This document shows, in pieces, positions 17,190-25,269 of a DNA stretch of 43,252 nt. Source of the DNA: JAHEEL01 sp964195515 (GTDB lineage Bacteria; Actinomycetota; Acidimicrobiia; Spongiisociales; UBA5794); the NCBI GenBank assembly GCA_964195515.1, contig CAXMQO010000053.1, positions 1 through 43,252 on the forward strand, written 5' to 3'. The notes beneath the pieces are model-generated. The model worked only from the letters and a program-made list of their open reading frames with translations. It had not been told where the DNA came from and did no database searches. Both the position numbers and the translations under genes were made by a program. Numbering within the stretch: position 1 is the stretch's first letter; each line of letters begins with the position of its first letter.

Positions 17190-18646
17190 CGAAGCTCCTG
17201 GTCCCAATCCCATGTCTCGAGGTTCATCTGAATCCGATTGAGGAACTTCGTGGCGATCGACCCATCGAACGCTCGGTGGTCCCACGTGAGTCCCAGGTAA
17301 CCGATGTGGCGAACCGCGATCGTGTCGGTGCCATCGGGCAACGTCACCACGGTCGGGCGCTTCTTGACCGTCTCGGTCGACAGGATCGCGACGTTCGGCA
17401 GGTTGATGATCGGGGCGCTCAGGTACGAGCCAAATGGTCCGGGATTGGTGACCGTGAACGTGCTGCCCGCGATGTCATCCGGTTCGAGAGCACCGTCGCG
17501 TGCCTTCTCCGCCATCTGCCGGATGCCGCGCGCCAGGCCCTTCAACGTGAGCCCATCGGCGTCCCGAACGGTCGCGACGAGGAGGCCCTTCGTGTCGAGA
17601 TCGACCGCGATACCGAGGTTCACACGGTGGTGGAACGTGACCGTACCGGCATCGAGATCCAGCGAACTATTCACCACCGGGAACGCCGAGAGGGCGTCCA
17701 TCGTCGCTCGAGCGATGAACGGAAGATAGGTCAGCGAGAATCCCTCATCGGCCTTGAACCGGTCGCGTTGCGCGGCACGGACATGCTCCACTTGCTCGTA
17801 GTCGACCTCGATCGACGTCCAGACGTGGGCCGCGGTGCGCTTGGCGTGGATCATGTGGTCCGCGATCGCGCGGCGGAGGCGCGGGATCTCGACGACCTCG
17901 TCGCCACCACCGGTGGTGATCGTTACCTTCGTCTTAGTGGCGGGTGCCGCGTCCACCGTGACGGCGGTCGCAGCGGAGTCCGGCGTCGCTGCCGGAAGAG
18001 CCGGCTCGGCAATCAGCTCTGGAGTCGCTGCTGGGATTGGGGCTACCGGGGTTGCCGGGACTGCCGGGGCTACCGGGACCACCGGGGCTGCCGGGACTTC
18101 CGGCACTGGATCCGACGCAGTGAGGGGTGCCGGTACCGCTGCGATATAGCGCTCCACGTCCTTCCTGGTGATGCGTCCTCCGTCGCCGCTGCCGGGGACG
18201 AGATCGAGATCGACGTCGTGCTCTGCCGCGAGGTGACGCACCACGGGCGAAAGGATGGCTCGCCGTGACGAATCGCCGGAGGAAACCGGTGCAGGGGTAG
18301 GGGCCGGCGGCGACGCAGCGGGCGGCGCCTCACTCGACATTCCCGTCGGACCCATCGCCGGCGCACCGGTCGGACCCATCGCCGACACTTGGGGCTCGAC
18401 CGTTTCGACCGCTTCGTCGATGATCGCAATCGCCGTACCCACCGAGACGGTCTCACCGACTTGTACGAGAATCTCGCTGATGACGCCGGACGCCGGAGAG
18501 GGCATCTCGGTATCGACCTTGTCGGTCGAGATCTCAACGAGCACCTCATCCTCGGCGATCGACTCGCCGGCTTGCTTGGCCCAGCTCAGGATCGTCCCCT
18601 CTGTCACGGTCTCGCCGAGTTGTGGCATCGTCACGGTCACGGACAT
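17186..18646 (-). CDS. 2-oxoacid dehydrogenase E2, dihydrolipoyl acyltransferase
   Basis: This 486-residue E2 core protein has one lipoyl domain (about 1-78, lipoyl Lys in STDKVDTEMPSP), a long Pro/Ala/Val linker, a peripheral subunit-binding domain (SPVVRHLAAEHDVDLDLVPGSG...ITRKDVERYI), a second flexible linker and a catalytic domain ending with WDHRAFDGS, which carries the active-site His and Asp. Which E1 it serves (pyruvate, 2-oxoglutarate or branched-chain) cannot be told; no E1 is in the window. Start ATG 18646 has AAGGAG 9 bases upstream. Lpd lies upstream, LipB-LipA downstream. Confidence 0.94.
   Translation of the reverse strand: MSVTVTMPQLGETVTEGTILSWAKQAGESIAEDEVLVEISTDKVDTEMPSPASGVISEILVQVGETVSVGTAIAIIDEAVETVEPQVSAMGPTGAPAMGPTGMSSEAPPAASPPAPTPAPVSSGDSSRRAILSPVVRHLAAEHDVDLDLVPGSGDGGRITRKDVERYIAAVPAPLTASDPVPEVPAAPVVPVAPAVPATPVAPIPAATPELIAEPALPAATPDSAATAVTVDAAPATKTKVTITTGGGDEVVEIPRLRRAIADHMIHAKRTAAHVWTSIEVDYEQVEHVRAAQRDRFKADEGFSLTYLPFIARATMDALSAFPVVNSSLDLDAGTVTFHHRVNLGIAVDLDTKGLLVATVRDADGLTLKGLARGIRQMAEKARDGALEPDDIAGSTFTVTNPGPFGSYLSAPIINLPNVAILSTETVKKRPTVVTLPDGTDTIAVRHIGYLGLTWDHRAFDGSIATKFLNRIQMNLETWDWDQELR
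18042..18104. repeat. 9-bp tandem repeat coding the E2 linker
   Basis: Seven 9-base units of the form GCTACCGGG or GCTGCCGGG encode a Pro-x-x pattern in the flexible linker between the E2 subunit-binding and catalytic domains. The codon-sized period suggests linker length can vary by slippage without harm. Confidence 0.7.
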
Positions 18647-18686
18647 TCGTTCGTACTCCTTCGTGTCCGGGTTCCAGTCTTCATCG

Positions 18687-20057
18687 TCAATGCAGCGGCC
18701 GACCGGCAGCGGCCAGCAATGTCTCGCCGATACCTTCGGAGATCGTCGGGTGGCCATGGATGAACGCTGCAGCCTCCGAGGGGAGAGCCTCCCACCCGAC
18801 CGAATACATGAGCTCGTGGATGATCTCACCTGCGATCGGATCGACCACGGTCGCGCCGAGAATCGGCCCATCCTTCTGGGCGACGATCTTGATGGTTCCA
18901 CCGGTCTCGCCATGGATGATCGCGCGTCCCACTCCCCGCATTCCGTGATTTGTCACCTCGACATCGAAACCTTGTTCGATTGCCAGGGCTTCCGTGAGCC
19001 CGACCGTCGCCGCTTCCGGTTGTGTGTAAACGATCATCGGGACCGCGCGATAGTTGACCGGGGCCGTCTCCCCGGTTGCGATGTGCGTGACCGCCGCGAT
19101 GGCCTCTGCGAAACCGACGTGGGCCAGTTGCGGAGTCCCGGCGACGACGTCACCCACGGCATAGATACCCGGAATCGCAGTCTGCATCGTCTCGAGATCG
19201 ACGGGAATGAACCCTCGGTCGGTGTCGATGCCAACCGTCTCGAGTCCGATCCCTTGTGTCACCGGTGCGCGACCGACCGCAACAAGCACCACGTCGACCT
19301 CGACGGATTCGTCGCCGACCGGAACCGTTACGCCCGTCGCGGAGAATCGTGGCGCACCGACCTGGGTGCCGGTCTTGACGTTGATGCGCTTCTTTCGGAA
19401 CGACCGTCCAACGGCTTTGGCTGCTTCGGGTTCCATGCCGGGGAGGATCTGGTCGAGGGCCTCGAAGAGGTGAACCTCGCTCCCAACGTCTGCCAGCATC
19501 GACGCGAATTCAGCACCGATCGCTCCTGCGCCGATCACCGCAACGCGATCGGGTTGGTGATCCCAATCGAGGGCGTGATCGCTCGTGACGATCCGTTCTC
19601 CGTCAATCTCATAGCCGGGAATGGTGCGCGGCACGGATCCTGTGGCGACAACGGTCGCTGCCCCAGGAACCATGGTCGTCAACCCATCGGGCGCCGTCAC
19701 CTCGACCCCGCCGGCGACGATCCGGCCGAAACCGTTGTGAATCTCGACGCCTCGTGTCTTGAGTAGACCGGACAAACCGTTGACGAGCCCGTCCACGATC
19801 TGGTTCTTCCGTGCCAGCGCAGCCGGCCAATCAAGAATCGGCTCGGACGAACCGACGGCAAACTCGGATGAGCGGGCGACGGTCTGGTACACCGATGCGG
19901 TTTGGAGCCACGTCTTGGCCGGTATACACCCCCGCACCAGGCACGTGCCCCCGAGGCGATCCTTCTCGACAAGCGCCACGGAGAGACCGAAATTGTGGGC
20001 GTAGAGAGCGGCTGCGTACCCGCCGGGACCTCCCCCAATTATGACGACGTCGTGCAC
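18687..20057 (-). CDS. lpd: Dihydrolipoyl dehydrogenase (E3)
   Basis: This 456-residue FAD disulfide oxidoreductase reoxidises dihydrolipoamide on E2 and passes electrons to NAD. It has the FAD-binding GGGPGGYAAA near the N-terminus, redox cysteines 39 and 44 in GGTCLVRGC, an NAD-binding GAGAIGAEFAS, and the C-terminal His-Glu pair in HGHPTISEG. Length is slightly below 460-475, normal. It starts with GTG, preceded by GGAGGA, and heads the minus-strand run lpd-E2-lipBA. The 40-base gap to E2 contains no obvious signal. Confidence 0.96.
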   Translation of the reverse strand: MHDVVIIGGGPGGYAAALYAHNFGLSVALVEKDRLGGTCLVRGCIPAKTWLQTASVYQTVARSSEFAVGSSEPILDWPAALARKNQIVDGLVNGLSGLLKTRGVEIHNGFGRIVAGGVEVTAPDGLTTMVPGAATVVATGSVPRTIPGYEIDGERIVTSDHALDWDHQPDRVAVIGAGAIGAEFASMLADVGSEVHLFEALDQILPGMEPEAAKAVGRSFRKKRINVKTGTQVGAPRFSATGVTVPVGDESVEVDVVLVAVGRAPVTQGIGLETVGIDTDRGFIPVDLETMQTAIPGIYAVGDVVAGTPQLAHVGFAEAIAAVTHIATGETAPVNYRAVPMIVYTQPEAATVGLTEALAIEQGFDVEVTNHGMRGVGRAIIHGETGGTIKIVAQKDGPILGATVVDPIAGEIIHELMYSVGWEALPSEAAAFIHGHPTISEGIGETLLAAAGRPLH

Positions 20058-20134
20058 CGCTTCCTCCGAACTTGAGCGCCGCCAGACTAGCGGAGCCGAG
20101 GTTGCTGTTCCGGCGTCGGTACGATCGAACCACC

Positions 20135-20221
20135 GTGCAGACCCGCTATCTCATCCTCGCCTCTCTCATCGCCGGTCTGGTGATCCTGGCCGCCGCGGCG
20201 GTCTGGTTCTCCGGCTTGTGA
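20135..20221 (+). CDS. Candidate 28-residue single-pass membrane micropeptide
   Basis: A GTG-started frame encodes MQTRYLILASLIAG then a continuous hydrophobic stretch to FSGL and TGA. Almost the whole peptide is one transmembrane helix with a single Arg near the N-terminus. TACGAT at 20120-20125 lies 9 bases upstream, giving a near-leaderless mRNA. It sits alone between the divergent lpd gene and the convergent amidohydrolase gene. Small size makes chance possible, but a perfect helix with a promoter-like box in a gap this short argues for a gene. Function unknown. Confidence 0.5.
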   Translation: MQTRYLILASLIAGLVILAAAAVWFSGL

Positions 20222-20240
20222 GCGCGCGGTCCGCGGCCGA

Positions 20241-21089
20241 TCAGCTCCCGGTCAAGCCGAGCAGTCGTTCTGCGTTGTCGTGAAGCACCCGACGCCGAAT
20301 GGTTTCGTCCACCGACCCGGGCTTCCACGCGCCAAGTGCGTCGTCGAGTGACGCAAAACACCAGTCGCTGCCGAAGAGGCAACGTTCAAAATCGAGGCCC
20401 GCGAGGGCGTCGAGATCGTCCATGCAGGCACTCGGCGTCGCCCCGACCAGGTTCAGCCAGACGTTCGACTTGTGGGCCGCGACCGCTACGGCTTCGTCGC
20501 GCCAGAGCCGTCCAAGGTGCGCGATGACGATCTGTAGATCCGGGAATGTTGCCGCGACCTCGTCGATCGCCCTCGGCTCGCCGTGGGAGAGTCGCAGCCC
20601 GGTTCCGCCCGGCATGCCGGATCCAAGTCGCGAGTAGCCGGTGTGGAAGAGACAGATCAAACCGTGCTCCGCCGCTGCTTCGTAGACGGTGAACGCCGAG
20701 CGGGACGAGGGATCGAAGCCCTGTCCAATCGGATGGAACGCGAGACCAATAAGACCGAGTCGAGCGGCAGAGTGCACACCCGCGACGGCTCGGGCGCCCC
20801 GCGCGGGATCGATCGATCCGAATCCGTAGAACACGTCGGGGTGGGCAGCCACCATCGCTGCAACATCCTCGCTGGAGAAGGCTCGCCGGTGAGTGATCGC
20901 CTCGGTGTCCCACCCGAGGAGAACCGCTTGCCCATCCCGATCCCTGTAGTAGGCGGCAACCTCATCGACGGTAAGCGTGTTGAGGTCTGCTTCGATCCGG
21001 TTTTCCAGGGGCTCGAGGTACGGCGCGATCGGTCCGGTCAGGAATTCCGTGACCGGAGGATGAACGTGGAAGTCGATGAAGTCGGTCAA
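20241..21089 (-). CDS. Amidohydrolase-2 family (ACMSD-like) metal-dependent hydrolase
   Basis: This 282-residue TIM-barrel protein has the family signatures in order: N-terminal DFHVHPP (HxH), FHTGYS, IVIAHLGRLWRDEA and the late Asp in LFGSDWCFAS. Members are metal-dependent hydrolases or decarboxylases acting on small cyclic or acid substrates; the substrate here is unknown. The start is TTG 21089, which overlaps the upstream stop as TTGA, so it is coupled to the 67-residue protein gene. Confidence 0.85.
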   Translation of the reverse strand: MTDFIDFHVHPPVTEFLTGPIAPYLEPLENRIEADLNTLTVDEVAAYYRDRDGQAVLLGWDTEAITHRRAFSSEDVAAMVAAHPDVFYGFGSIDPARGARAVAGVHSAARLGLIGLAFHPIGQGFDPSSRSAFTVYEAAAEHGLICLFHTGYSRLGSGMPGGTGLRLSHGEPRAIDEVAATFPDLQIVIAHLGRLWRDEAVAVAAHKSNVWLNLVGATPSACMDDLDALAGLDFERCLFGSDWCFASLDDALGAWKPGSVDETIRRRVLHDNAERLLGLTGS

Positions 21090-21289
21090 CGGGAGCGGAA
21101 CCCTCGATTCCGGGCTTCGGCAAGTGTGTCGGGTCCGAACGCCTGGAGAAGATTCTCCCCCATGAGGTCTTGCTTCTCCGCCCGCCCTTCAAGTGCGGTG
21201 AAATCGCCTGCGTCGTCGCAGTCGTGGACGATCATGTTGTCACGCGTCCCGATCCATCGGTTGTGCTCGAATCGCCGGAGTCGGTCCAT
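21086..21289 (-). CDS. Small hypothetical protein, 67 aa
   Basis: I do not recognise this protein. It starts MDRLRRFEHNRWIGTRDNM, is rich in charged residues, has one Cys (HDCDDAGDF) and ends AEARNRGFRSR; no membrane helix or signal is seen. Evidence that it is real: ATG with TATCGT exactly 6 bases upstream (21296-21301), and a 4-base overlap of its stop with the amidohydrolase start. It may be a partner of the amidohydrolase. Confidence 0.65.
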   Translation of the reverse strand: MDRLRRFEHNRWIGTRDNMIVHDCDDAGDFTALEGRAEKQDLMGENLLQAFGPDTLAEARNRGFRSR

Positions 21290-21307
21290 GTGCCGACGAT
21301 AGTCACG

Positions 21308-21754
21308 TCAGGAATCGGTGAGTCGCACCGTTGCGGCCGAGACGCCGCTGCCGCCTGCCGTGATGCGGATCACGCCGTCGATACCTTCGCCGTTGAACTC
21401 CAACACCCATTCGCTGTCGGTCCCGCCGGAACTTGTGACCTCGTACCCGCGCACGGGCAGATTCTCCTCGTAGTACGTCGCGACCGGTTCCACCGCTGCG
21501 GGGAACGTGAGAATCATCTCCGTCAGACCGCGATTCGTGTCGACGAGCGTGGCACCGATGTTGGCCTCGTCAGGGATCGGGAACGAGTCCGGGACCGCGT
21601 CGGGGACCGAACCCCTTCCGAACACAACACCCGAAGCAGCAGCATCTGTGGCCGCGGTCGTGGCGGTGTCCGCCGAAGAGTCTCCACATCCGGTCGCGAA
21701 GAGCGCTATCACTATGAACGCGCCGGAGGCGGCGAGGAGTCTGATCATCTGCAT
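21308..21754 (-). CDS. Putative lipoprotein, 148 aa
   Basis: The N-terminus is a lipoprotein signal with lipobox LFATGC (Cys23), followed by a Thr/Ala/Ser-rich linker to about 45 and a compact domain (about 50-148) with PDSFPIPDEANIG, VATYYEENLPVRGYEV and a Gly-rich beta-strand end. The 'YYEENLPxxGYEV' region is like small domains found in many actinobacterial lipoproteins, but I cannot name a family. It would be anchored outside the membrane. TATCAT (21762-21767) lies 7 bases before the ATG, so the mRNA is probably leaderless. Confidence 0.8.
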   Translation of the reverse strand: MQMIRLLAASGAFIVIALFATGCGDSSADTATTAATDAAASGVVFGRGSVPDAVPDSFPIPDEANIGATLVDTNRGLTEMILTFPAAVEPVATYYEENLPVRGYEVTSSGGTDSEWVLEFNGEGIDGVIRITAGGSGVSAATVRLTDS

Positions 21755-21787
21755 GGCCGGGATGATATGGAGACACCCGAAATAGGG

Positions 21788-21829
21788 GTGAGACTTGAGA
21801 CATGAGATACCGGCTGCCAGCTATCGACA
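21788..21829. repeat. Degenerate heptamer array in a same-strand gap
   Basis: Six in-phase 7-base units begin at 21788; the first three are clear variants (GTGAGAC, TTGAGAC, then ATGAGAT) and the last three are looser. The array lies between the 3' end of the 139-residue membrane protein gene and the promoter of the lipoprotein gene, both on the minus strand. Confidence 0.55.
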
Positions 21830-21839
21830 CCACGACCGA

Positions 21840-22259
21840 CTACACCGCAGGCGACTCCGGGTCCACCGGATCGCCCACCGCGCCGATCGCGAGGAGGTAG
21901 TCGGCTTGGAGATCGAGCACGGCGAAGATCGCCTCGGGTTCGTAGACATGGCCTGCCTCGTACGCGCGCTCCTGGATGAACTCAGCGGCGTCGGCGCCGC
22001 CTACGACCGCGGGTCCGTCCCGTCTCGATGGCCGCTGGAGGTACAGCATCTCCCACTCGAGGATGCGTCGAATGTCGGATCGATCCACGGATGCGGTGAT
22101 GACCTCGGGGAGTCGCTCCCATACGTACACAACAGCGTCATCGACGCCGTAGATCGCGACGCCGTCACGAATCTGTGTCCGACGGGCCTGCACCAGCATC
22201 CCCACGCCGAATACGGCAACGAGTGCAACCAGAGCCAGGAAGAAAACGAGCGGACCCAT
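21840..22259 (-). CDS. Hypothetical membrane-anchored protein, 139 aa
   Basis: One N-terminal membrane helix (about 3-23) precedes a soluble, acidic domain with ARRTQIRDGVAIYGVDDAV and YVWERLPEVITASVDRSDIRRILEWEMLYLQ. I do not recognise a family. The start could be GTG 22262; ATG 22259 is preferred because TACGCT (22266-22271) then lies 7 bases upstream. It is divergent from dsbB, sharing a 60-base gap with a strong palindrome. Confidence 0.75.
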   Translation of the reverse strand: MGPLVFFLALVALVAVFGVGMLVQARRTQIRDGVAIYGVDDAVVYVWERLPEVITASVDRSDIRRILEWEMLYLQRPSRRDGPAVVGGADAAEFIQERAYEAGHVYEPEAIFAVLDLQADYLLAIGAVGDPVDPESPAV

Positions 22260-22280
22260 CACGGCCAGCGTACCGAAGAA

Positions 22281-22299
22281 TGTACTCCTCAGGAGTACA
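22281..22299. promoter_or_regulatory. Perfect 19-bp palindrome in a divergent promoter
   Basis: TGTACTCCTCAGGAGTACA is a perfect dyad with 9-base arms around one central base. It lies between the -10 boxes of two diverging genes (TACGCT on the minus strand at 22266-22271, TAAGTT on the plus strand at 22308-22313) and covers both -35 positions. This is what a repressor operator controlling both genes would look like. No regulator gene is adjacent. Confidence 0.6.
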
Positions 22300-22321
22300 A
22301 CCGCTGGTAAGTTCCCACACT

Positions 22322-22870
22322 ATGGATTTCCAATCAATGCGTCTCTTCTTCGCCCTGCTAGCCCTTGCAGCAAACGCAGGCACGATCGGCATTGTGGTAA
22401 TCGGATTCGCCGGTCGAACCGGGCCATCGGGACAAGCGTTGCGTGATCGGGTCTTCGGCGCCTTCCGTGGACTTGAACTGTGGCTCGGCTTCGCCGTCGC
22501 CACGACGGCAACACTCGGAAGCCTCTACCTCTCCGATATCGTGCACCTGGTTCCGTGCACCTACTGCTGGTACCAGCGAATCGCCATGTATCCCCTGGTG
22601 GTCATCTTCGGGATCGCCGCACTGAGGAAGGACCATGGAGTCAGGATCTACGCAACGGCCTTGGCCGTGATCGGTGCCGCCATCGCCTTCTACCACCGCA
22701 TCGTCCAGGTGTTCCCGGAGCTCAACGGCTCGGCCTGCTCGTCCGGCGTGCCGTGCACCGCCGCCTACTTCACCCTGTTCGGGTTCGTCACGATCCCGTA
22801 TATGGCGTTGAGCGGATTCCTCCTGATTCTCGCTCTGCTCTACGTCGATCGCTCCAATAGCGCCGCCTAG
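22322..22870 (+). CDS. DsbB-family disulfide bond formation protein
   Basis: This 182-residue four-helix membrane protein has two redox cysteine pairs: Cys79/Cys82 in VPCTYCWYQR and Cys139/Cys145 in ACSSGVPC, as in DsbB. It should pass electrons from an extracytoplasmic thiol oxidase to quinone. The ATG has TAAGTT at 22308-22313 with an 8-base gap, so it is probably leaderless. The next gene encodes a membrane-anchored CPHC thioredoxin-like protein, a likely redox partner. Confidence 0.92.
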   Translation: MDFQSMRLFFALLALAANAGTIGIVVIGFAGRTGPSGQALRDRVFGAFRGLELWLGFAVATTATLGSLYLSDIVHLVPCTYCWYQRIAMYPLVVIFGIAALRKDHGVRIYATALAVIGAAIAFYHRIVQVFPELNGSACSSGVPCTAAYFTLFGFVTIPYMALSGFLLILALLYVDRSNSAA

Positions 22871-22904
22871 CGGCCATCATTCCCCGACCCCCGAGAGGAG
22901 CCCC

Positions 22905-23540
22905 ATGGCCGGAACAACGAAGAGCCAGCCGCAGTCGTCCGGAAAGTCCCGGTCGATTCCCATCGTCGGCATCGTGGTCGCCGTCGTCGCGGTCCTCGCC
23001 GTCGTCGCCGTCGTGTTCGCCGGGAACACGGCGGTGGGGAGCGAATTCGGGGAGCCGGTGGTCGAAGGCCGGCTGTCGCTGATGCCGCCGGACGCTTCAG
23101 TTGACCGCTCGGCTGCGGGTGAGATCGCTCCGACGGTCATCGGAGCGGACTTCGACGGCAACGAAGTCCGCATCGAGAACGACGGCAAGGCCAAGGCGAT
23201 CGTGTTCCTCGCCCACTGGTGCCCTCACTGCCAGAATGAGGTCCCGGAGGTCCAGGCATGGCTCGACTCCGGTGGCGGCGTCGAGGGCGTCGACATGTAC
23301 TCTGTAGCGACGGCGATGAACTCGACCCGTGACAACTACCCATCGTCCGAATGGCTTGATCGGGAGGGCTGGACGGTGCCGGTCATCGTCGATGACGCCG
23401 ACAACACCGCCTACGACGCCCACGGCTCCGGGGGTTTCCCGTTCTGGGTGTTCGTGAACAGCGACGGCACCGTCGCCGTACGGGTGGCGGGATTCACACC
23501 GGTCGCCGACCTCGAGCAGATCATGCAGGCGCTCTACTGA
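22905..23540 (+). CDS. Membrane-anchored thioredoxin-like (TlpA/DsbA-type) protein with CPHC
   Basis: A 211-residue protein with one N-terminal anchor (about 18-40) and a TlpA-like thioredoxin domain outside the membrane. The active site is WCPHC (Cys106/Cys109), and the cis-proline loop is GGFPFWVF. CPHC is the DsbA active-site motif, so an oxidising role with the adjacent DsbB is likely. The family fold resembles TlpA more than DsbA. GAGAGGAG precedes the ATG. Its TGA overlaps the next ATG by one base. Confidence 0.88.
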   Translation: MAGTTKSQPQSSGKSRSIPIVGIVVAVVAVLAVVAVVFAGNTAVGSEFGEPVVEGRLSLMPPDASVDRSAAGEIAPTVIGADFDGNEVRIENDGKAKAIVFLAHWCPHCQNEVPEVQAWLDSGGGVEGVDMYSVATAMNSTRDNYPSSEWLDREGWTVPVIVDDADNTAYDAHGSGGFPFWVFVNSDGTVAVRVAGFTPVADLEQIMQALY

Positions 23541-24469
23541 TGGAATTCGGTTTGATGGTCGAACCGCAGGTCGGGGGCAGCTACGCCCGATTGCGCGAAC
23601 TCGTCCTTTGGGCGGAAGACCAGGGCCTCGACGCCTTCGCCCGCTCCGACCACTACCTGGACCAGGAGCGTTCGGCTCCGACCACCGACGCCCTCACGAC
23701 GTTCGGTGGCCTCGCTGAGATCACCGACACGATCCAACTTGTCGTTCTCGTGACACCGATCACGTTCCGTCATCCGGCGGTGATCGCGAAGACCGCAACG
23801 ACTCTCGACGAGATGACCGGTGGTCGTTTCGCTCTCGGTGTCGGGACGGGCTGGATGCAGGCTGAGCACGAGTTGCTCGGGATGGACTTGCCCGAACTCG
23901 GCGAGCGATTCGACCGACTCTACGAAACGCTCTCGTATCTCCGCGCCGCGTTTGGAACGAACGAGGGGTTCTCGGGCGACCACTACCGCCTCGCACCCAT
24001 CGGGGTCCTCCCCCGTCCCGTCAACGTTCCCATCGTGATCGGCGGAAGTGGGATGAAGAAGACGCCCGCATATGCGGGCCGGTTCGCGAACGAGTACAAC
24101 ATGTTCGTCGCCGACCGTGAAACACTCGAGCGCCGCCTCGACGTCATGCGCACCGCCGCGGCAGACGCGGATCGAGATCCCGGTGCGGTGAAGGTGAGCC
24201 TTGCCGGTCCGGCGCTCGTCACGGCCACCGACGACCAGTACACCGCCCTCCTCGAAGAGCGGGGTTCGAAGCGGGACATGAGCGCAGCCGAGTACGAATC
24301 GTTCCTCGCCGAACGGAACGTCCCACGCGGCACCCCGGACCAAGCGGCGGCTGTGATCGCCGAACTGGAAGCCATGGGCGTCGGGCGCTTCTATCTCCAG
24401 CAGTACACCCATCTCGAGGACGTCGATACCGAAGCACTTGCCCCTGTGTTCAGAGCACTACGCGGATAG
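23540..24469 (+). CDS. Luciferase-like (LLM) F420-dependent oxidoreductase
   Basis: This 309-residue TIM-barrel protein shows the LLM pattern: WAEDQGLDAFARSDHY near the N-terminus, LVTPITFRHPAVIAK, then the hallmark GGRFALGVGTGW and LPRPVNVPIVIGGSG. Actinobacterial members of this type often use F420. The substrate is unknown. Its ATG overlaps the stop of the thioredoxin-like gene (TGATG), so translation is coupled. Whether it works with the disulfide pair or just rides in the operon is open. Confidence 0.88.
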   Translation: MEFGLMVEPQVGGSYARLRELVLWAEDQGLDAFARSDHYLDQERSAPTTDALTTFGGLAEITDTIQLVVLVTPITFRHPAVIAKTATTLDEMTGGRFALGVGTGWMQAEHELLGMDLPELGERFDRLYETLSYLRAAFGTNEGFSGDHYRLAPIGVLPRPVNVPIVIGGSGMKKTPAYAGRFANEYNMFVADRETLERRLDVMRTAAADADRDPGAVKVSLAGPALVTATDDQYTALLEERGSKRDMSAAEYESFLAERNVPRGTPDQAAAVIAELEAMGVGRFYLQQYTHLEDVDTEALAPVFRALRG

Positions 24470-24503
24470 GGGAAACCCCGTCGGATATGGCCTCGCACTG
24501 GCC

Positions 24504-24509
24504 TAATCT
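24504..24509 (+). promoter_or_regulatory. -10 element for leaderless sufC1
   Basis: TAATCT ends 7 bases before ATG 24517. Transcription starting about 7 bases past it would begin at the ATG. No clear -35 hexamer is seen. It marks the sufC1-S-U unit as separable from the upstream LLM gene. Confidence 0.5.
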
Positions 24510-24516
24510 CGTGTTC

Positions 24517-25269
24517 ATGACACCGCTGCTCGTCATCAACGATCTGCACGCCTCCGTCGAAGGTACCGACATCCTCAAGGGTGTCGACCTCACCGTGAAC
24601 CCGGGAGAGATCCACGCGATCATGGGCCCGAACGGTTCCGGCAAGTCGACCCTCGCCAACGTGCTGCTCGGCCACCCCTCCTACAGAGTGACCAGGGGCA
24701 CGATCACGTACAAGGGCGAGGACATCACGAGCGCCACTCCCGACGAGCGGGGACGCTCCGGCATGTTCCTCGGTTTCCAATACCCGGAAGAGATCCCAGG
24801 CGTCTCCGTGATCAACTTCCTCCGAACGGCGCTCTCCAACCGAACCGGCATCGACTACACGGTGCTTGAGCTGCGGCTCAAAGTCGTCGAGGCAATGCGG
24901 GAGCTCGAGATGGATCCGGCATTCGCCGATCGGTACTTGAACGAGGGCTTCTCCGGGGGAGAGCGCAAGCGCAACGAGGTCCTCCAGATGGCGGTTCTCA
25001 AACCGGATTTGGCCGTCCTCGACGAGACCGATTCCGGGTTGGACATCGACGCCCTCAAGATCGTCGCCGACGGTGTGACCCGGCTTGGCGACAAGGACCG
25101 CGGGTTCGTCGTCATCACGCACTATCAACGTATGCTCGACTACATCACCCCCGATGCCGTCCACGTGTTCCTCGACGGCCGGATCGTCGACTCGGGTGGT
25201 GCCGATCTCGCCGACCGGATCGAATCTTCCGGCTATGACAACTACCGAACCGGGGTCTCAGCCACTTGA
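24517..25269 (+). CDS. sufC: Fe-S cluster assembly ATPase SufC (copy 1)
   Basis: This 250-residue ABC-type ATPase drives the SufBCD scaffold. It has Walker A GPNGSGKST, Q-loop FQYPEE, signature FSGGERKRNEV, Walker B LAVLDETDSGLDID and switch His in ITHYQR; all key residues are intact. The start MTPLLVINDL (24517) fits the -10 box; an ATG at 24487 would add ten unlikely residues. It overlaps sufS by 4 bases. A second complete SufC is encoded at 33436-34152, and sufB and sufD are far away. Confidence 0.95.
   Translation: MTPLLVINDLHASVEGTDILKGVDLTVNPGEIHAIMGPNGSGKSTLANVLLGHPSYRVTRGTITYKGEDITSATPDERGRSGMFLGFQYPEEIPGVSVINFLRTALSNRTGIDYTVLELRLKVVEAMRELEMDPAFADRYLNEGFSGGERKRNEVLQMAVLKPDLAVLDETDSGLDIDALKIVADGVTRLGDKDRGFVVITHYQRMLDYITPDAVHVFLDGRIVDSGGADLADRIESSGYDNYRTGVSAT

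Noticed and set aside
24469..24479. GGGGAAACCCC hairpin after the LLM stop
   Set aside because: The stem is only 4 bp with no T run, too weak to call a terminator.
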